Origin: Saccharospirillaceae bacterium
GTDB lineage: Bacteria; Pseudomonadota; Gammaproteobacteria; Pseudomonadales; Oceanobacteraceae
DNA length: 64,000 bases
Direction: 5' to 3'
NCBI GenBank assembly: GCA_022448365.1
Contig: JAKVCS010000003.1
Span: 1,488,001 to 1,552,000 of the forward strand
Numbering within the stretch: the stretch's first letter is position 1; the number at the start of each line of letters is the position of its first letter. Positions 60,867 to 64,000 of this stretch are shown in pieces. The position numbers and the translations under genes are program-made. The notes under the pieces were generated by a model. It was not told the origin of the DNA. It saw nothing but the letters and a program-made list of their open reading frames with translations, and did no database searches.

Positions 60867-61643
60867 TCAGATCCAGCTTAAAACGCCTTGCTCTAATCGT
60901 GTCTCAACCTGAAAAACATCACTGACTTTCTTCGCGGTAAGTACTTGTCCCGGCACACCATCAGCGGTCAGCTGACCACATGACAGCATTAAAACACGAT
61001 CGGCGTAACGCAACGCCAGGTTCAGATCGTGCACCACCATTAATACCGCCTTGCCTTCTGCTTTCAGCTGCTGAACTCGCTGAATACACTGGCGCTGATG
61101 CCGCAAATCCAGCGCACTTAATGGCTCATCCAACAACCACAAACAACTTTCCGCCTGATGCACCTGTATCCAGCTGCGAGCAAGCTGCGTGCGTTGTTGC
61201 TCACCACCGGATAACAAACGTACTTCATGGTCAGCCAGGTATTCAATATCCCAGTCGCTTAAGGCCTTCATGGTCAAATCACGCAGTGCGACAACAGAAT
61301 GACTGTGAGCCAAACCGCCCAATTCAACCACTTCTCTCACACTTAACGGAAACCCCATCTGGCTTAACTGAGGCACCAGAGTGATGTGTCTGGCCCATTC
61401 TTCGCGGGTCCAGCCTGAGGAGTTTTGCTCAGCAATGGTTACAGAGCCAGTGTCTGGACGGGTCAGCCCTGCTAATAAACTCAGCAAAGTCGATTTACCA
61501 GCGCCGTTGGGACCAACCAACATGGTTAACTCGCCGGCTTGGAGTTCGAAGCTGATATCCCGCAAGATATCAGCGTTTCCCTTTTTCAGGCCGAGAGCAG
61601 AAACCGTTGTTACGACAGGACACTGTTGCTCTGCAGTTACCAT
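60867..61643 (-). CDS. ABC importer ATPase (HmuV/BtuD type)
   Basis: 258 aa from ATG 61643. Walker A GPNGAGKST, Q-loop VPQLSQ, signature LSGGEQQRTQLARS (the EQQR form typical of haem HmuV), Walker B CLWLLDEPLSALD, H-loop VVHDLNLA. Overlaps the permease stop by 7 bp, so translation is coupled. Imports haem, B12 or ferric siderophore with the permease; the signature favours haem but does not exclude corrinoids. No terminator is visible before the sRNA array that it faces. Confidence 0.92.
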   Translation of the reverse strand: MVTAEQQCPVVTTVSALGLKKGNADILRDISFELQAGELTMLVGPNGAGKSTLLSLLAGLTRPDTGSVTIAEQNSSGWTREEWARHITLVPQLSQMGFPLSVREVVELGGLAHSHSVVALRDLTMKALSDWDIEYLADHEVRLLSGGEQQRTQLARSWIQVHQAESCLWLLDEPLSALDLRHQRQCIQRVQQLKAEGKAVLMVVHDLNLALRYADRVLMLSCGQLTADGVPGQVLTAKKVSDVFQVETRLEQGVLSWI

Positions 61644-62638
61644 GACAAACGCCTTTTCTCGCGTAATAACAAACTGATGAAAACCGGCGCTCCCAAGAGG
61701 GTCGTGACAATACCAATCGGCATTTCCGCCGGAGCAACGATGGTTCTGGCCAGGGCATCCGCTGCCACCAGCAAACAACCACCGATAACAACAGCAAGCG
61801 GTAATACCCGCTGATGAGCCGCGCCGGTCAGTAACCGGGCGATATGAGGGCTGATTAAACCAACAAAACCAATCACGCCACTGGCCGATACAGCAATTGC
61901 TACCATCAAAGCCACCCAGATCACCGCACGCCATTGCATGTGAGTCACAGAGACACCCAATGAACGCGCTTCCACCTCTCCCAGCAATAATGCATCCAGT
62001 TGGCGCAGTCGTTTCGGCCAATACATTAATGCCGCCACCAACACCCCCGTCAACGCACAGATCCAATACCAATTAGCACCGGATAAACTGCCCAGTGACC
62101 AGAAGGTGATTTGGCGCAGTGCACTGTCGCTAGCCATATACGACAGCAATCCAATGAGCGCATGAGCCAGAACATTGATGGCAATACCGGCAAGCACCAG
62201 AAAACTCATTGCGTGCATAGAAGCACCACTCAGACCCATCCGCATCACCACGATTAAAGCCAACATGCCACCGAAAAATGCCATCGTCGGTTGCAGCCAT
62301 AATGGCAATGGCAGGGTGGAGCTGATGACCACAAAAGCAGCCGCTGCCACTGCCGCTCCTCCGGAAACACCAATCAGGCCCGGATCGGCTAATGGATTTC
62401 GCACCACCCCTTGAATCAGCACACCCGCCCACGCCAGGGCAGCCCCAATCAGGAACGCCATCAACACACGAGGCAAACGAATATGCAGCAGAATGGTCTC
62501 ACCGGCATTTTCTTCCAGCAACCAGTTGAGGCTTTGACTACCCGACAACACCCCCAAAATAAGAAACACTGCAGGTAGCACCAGACATAATGGCAAGATA
62601 TGCTGACGGCGAATTAAAGCAGATTGGCTCAATATCAC
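61637..62638 (-). CDS. FecCD-family ABC permease (HmuU/BtuC type)
   Basis: 333 aa with nine to ten transmembrane helices. FecCD motifs include IRLPRVLMAFLIGAALAWAG, GVVRNPLADPGLIGVSGGAA and GVIGFVGLISPHIARLLTGA. First gene of a two-gene operon with the ATPase. No periplasmic binding protein gene is adjacent. Divergent from the Rieske gene with 58 bp between. Its substrate is probably haem, a corrinoid or a siderophore; three TonB receptors in this window could supply it. Confidence 0.93.
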   Translation of the reverse strand: MILSQSALIRRQHILPLCLVLPAVFLILGVLSGSQSLNWLLEENAGETILLHIRLPRVLMAFLIGAALAWAGVLIQGVVRNPLADPGLIGVSGGAAVAAAAFVVISSTLPLPLWLQPTMAFFGGMLALIVVMRMGLSGASMHAMSFLVLAGIAINVLAHALIGLLSYMASDSALRQITFWSLGSLSGANWYWICALTGVLVAALMYWPKRLRQLDALLLGEVEARSLGVSVTHMQWRAVIWVALMVAIAVSASGVIGFVGLISPHIARLLTGAAHQRVLPLAVVIGGCLLVAADALARTIVAPAEMPIGIVTTLLGAPVFISLLLREKRRLSW

Positions 62639-62696
62639 ATCCTTAAAACGTTCGATATCTGGCCATAACAGTAATCATCAGAATAAGGCCAGGCAG

Positions 62697-63032
62697 ATGA
62701 CAAATTGGCAGACATTGTGCCACATCGACGCAATAGCGGAAGGACAGAGTAAGGGCTTCGAAACAGACGGCCAGCCAATATTTGTCGTGCGCCAGAAAAC
62801 CCAATACCACGTCTACCATAACTCTTGTCCACATCTGGGCATCAACCTGGAATGGCAGGACGATCAGTTTCTGGATATGGATGGCCAGTTAATTCAATGT
62901 GCGATGCACGGTGCGTTGTTCTTGATTAATACCGGGATGTGCATAGCTGGGCCTTGTCAGGGACAAAGATTACAGGTTGTTGAGCACAGAATTCGTGAGC
63001 AACAGCTGGAAGTGCGCTTATCGATGGAATAA
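62697..63032 (+). CDS. Rieske [2Fe-2S] ferredoxin-like protein
   Basis: 111 aa, one Rieske domain with both ligand pairs: CPHLG (Cys and His) and CAMHGALF (Cys and His). GPCQGQRLQV near the end is also family-typical. No signal peptide, so a cytosolic electron carrier or oxygenase-type ferredoxin. Divergent from the haem/B12-type permease; a link to iron release from the imported ligand is possible but unproven. Confidence 0.9.
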   Translation: MTNWQTLCHIDAIAEGQSKGFETDGQPIFVVRQKTQYHVYHNSCPHLGINLEWQDDQFLDMDGQLIQCAMHGALFLINTGMCIAGPCQGQRLQVVEHRIREQQLEVRLSME

Positions 63033-63123
63033 ACCTGAACAACTCGTCCTGTAACATCGGGTCGATGATTCGTACGGTAGCGTTCTGATGATGCTTCAAA
63101 AAACAAGCTGTTCAGGTTTAGTA

Positions 63124-63327
63124 TTATTTATTCAGCTTCTCTTCAATATTGTCTTTCAGATCATCAACCGTATCTTCAATCAGATCGGCACCCGCATCTT
63201 TCATCTGTTCCAACAGAGAGTCAGACTTAAACGGATTGGAAAGAGGATCGCGGTCATTCATCACGTTGTACATCACAGCACCACCCGCAGCGGCGCCAAT
63301 AATCAGAACCAATAACGTACGTTTCAT
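63124..63327 (-). CDS. Small membrane-anchored acidic protein
   Basis: 67 aa. An N-terminal transmembrane helix (RTLLVLIIGAAAGGAVMYNV) is followed by an acidic, helical tail (LLEQMKDAGADLIEDTVDDL), with AAAGGAAA upstream. No family recognised. Probably inner-membrane with the tail in periplasm or cytoplasm unresolved. Same strand as sfsA, 40 bp downstream of it. Confidence 0.65.
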   Translation of the reverse strand: MKRTLLVLIIGAAAGGAVMYNVMNDRDPLSNPFKSDSLLEQMKDAGADLIEDTVDDLKDNIEEKLNK

Positions 63328-63367
63328 AAAATTTCCTTTTACACTGTTGAGAACGCTCAGGATTACT

Positions 63368-64000
63368 CTAGAGCAGAACCGGAATACGGCGCTGAATCGC
63401 CATGCCGTTTTCTCCGAAGTCTACCCGATAGGCTAATACTTCAACACCCTGAGCCACGACTTCACGTAAAGCCCGAGCATATTTCGGATCGATTTCATCC
63501 GCCGGACGAACCCGTTCGATACCTTCGTGCGGGACACAGAAAAATAACACCGCACGATAACCTTGTTGATGTAGCGCCAATAAGCGCTTCAGGTGCTTTA
63601 AACCACGATCGGTCACAGCATCAGGGAAAGACCCCAAACCCGGCTCCCCGGTCAGCAGCGTCACACTTTTTACTTCAACGTATGCTTTGGATTCCGGATT
63701 ATCGGACGCATCGGCATGCAATAAAAAATCCAGCCGACCATCTTCAACTTTTGGCTCCCCCTGAACACTGCAGTAACCTGTCAGTTCAGTAATGACGTTA
63801 TTTTTCAGCGCTTCGGCCACCAGCTGATTGGCGCGAGCGGTATTGATGCAGGCCCGGTAATAACGCTCTTCGGCAGTTTGCTGAACACCAACCCATTCCC
63901 AGCTGTACTGATATTTACGCTTTGGATTCTGGCTGTCCGATAACCATACCGGCCAGCCCGGTTCTGCACAGTTTTTCATTGAGCCGGTGTTCGGGCAATG
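63368..64000 (-). CDS. sfsA: SfsA family protein, 5' end outside the window
   Basis: Partial at the window edge: the frame continues beyond position 64000 as HCPNTGSM then KNCAEPGWPVWLSDS, which is mid-protein for SfsA. Visible parts include NPKRKYQYSWEW, ARANQLVAEAL, YVEVKSVTLL (nuclease-like core), FPDAVTDRGLKHL, and PADEIDPKYARAL. SfsA is a probable DNA-binding or nuclease-like protein, first named for sugar fermentation stimulation; its real role is uncertain. The ATG at 63979 is internal and not the start. Confidence 0.93.
   Translation of the reverse strand, partial: HCPNTGSMKNCAEPGWPVWLSDSQNPKRKYQYSWEWVGVQQTAEERYYRACINTARANQLVAEALKNNVITELTGYCSVQGEPKVEDGRLDFLLHADASDNPESKAYVEVKSVTLLTGEPGLGSFPDAVTDRGLKHLKRLLALHQQGYRAVLFFCVPHEGIERVRPADEIDPKYARALREVVAQGVEVLAYRVDFGENGMAIQRRIPVLL

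Noticed and set aside
60867-62072. A 401-codon open frame that would fuse extra N-terminal sequence to the ABC ATPase
   Set aside because: The first 143 residues are the permease gene read in another frame, low-complexity Gly/Cys-rich; the true ATPase begins at 61643 with a normal Walker A position.
63368-63979. A complete 203-aa sfsA starting at the ATG at 63979
   Set aside because: The same frame continues to the window edge with the conserved HCPNTGSM segment, so the ATG is internal and the gene is cut by the boundary.

Overview
This window looks like chromosome from an aerobic marine gammaproteobacterium. A minCDE division locus, family-B DNA polymerase II, sfsA, phhB, several TonB-dependent receptors, an imelysin/di-haem iron locus and a chromosomal integron together suggest the Oceanospirillales-type group (Thalassolituus/Oceanobacter-like). 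The taxon is inferred from gene content only. No tRNA, rRNA, CRISPR array or complete insertion sequence was seen.

Layout. (1) 0.2-6.5 kb: an AraC/GyrI regulator followed by a TonB receptor, a DUF4374 lipoprotein, a small membrane protein and a PepSY membrane protein. This order matches the Bacteroidota Xus xenosiderophore system. (2) 7.0-9.3 kb: a second, siderophore-type TonB receptor. (3) 9.5-20.3 kb: a cobalamin-riboswitch regulon. One riboswitch leads an ExbB-like/DUF2149/TonB-receptor operon; another leads a giant CobN-like chelatase that carries a signal peptide and a C-terminal membrane anchor. A lipoprotein alkaline phosphatase and a NUDIX hydrolase lie between the two halves. The set resembles the Bacteroidota Hmu haem system but is wired to B12. 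(4) 20.4-25.3 kb: an integron with a LexA-boxed intI, attI, seven recognisable attC sites and eight cassettes. Six cassettes encode small secreted proteins with the same layout. (5) 25.3-28.5 kb: a decaying accessory zone with a transposase scrap, a broken GNAT gene and a serine hydrolase. (6) 28.6-32.7 kb: a leftward set of an alpha/beta hydrolase, two outer-membrane beta-barrels and a DUF1254/DUF1214 protein. (7) 33.3-48.6 kb: mostly housekeeping genes, including phhB, an MFS-acyltransferase fusion, minCDE, a PqiA-like protein, a parvulin, a chemoreceptor and small conserved proteins. (8) 48.7-55.6 kb: an iron-responsive locus with a di-haem peroxidase divergent from imelysin, DUF1111, DUF1513 and a second imelysin. 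(9) 55.7-59.4 kb: polB, a pentapeptide protein and a cyclic-nucleotide-binding protein. (10) 59.5-60.85 kb: five tandem copies of a predicted Fur-controlled small RNA gene, the most striking object in the window. (11) 60.9-64 kb: a HmuUV/BtuCD-type ABC transporter, a Rieske protein and the 3' part of sfsA.

The unifying theme is acquisition of iron, tetrapyrroles and corrinoids. There are three TonB receptors, two B12 riboswitches, Fur-like boxes, imelysins, a haem/B12-type ABC importer and a multicopy sRNA array whose promoters carry Fur-like operators. All functional statements come from reading motifs and gene order; no database search was run.
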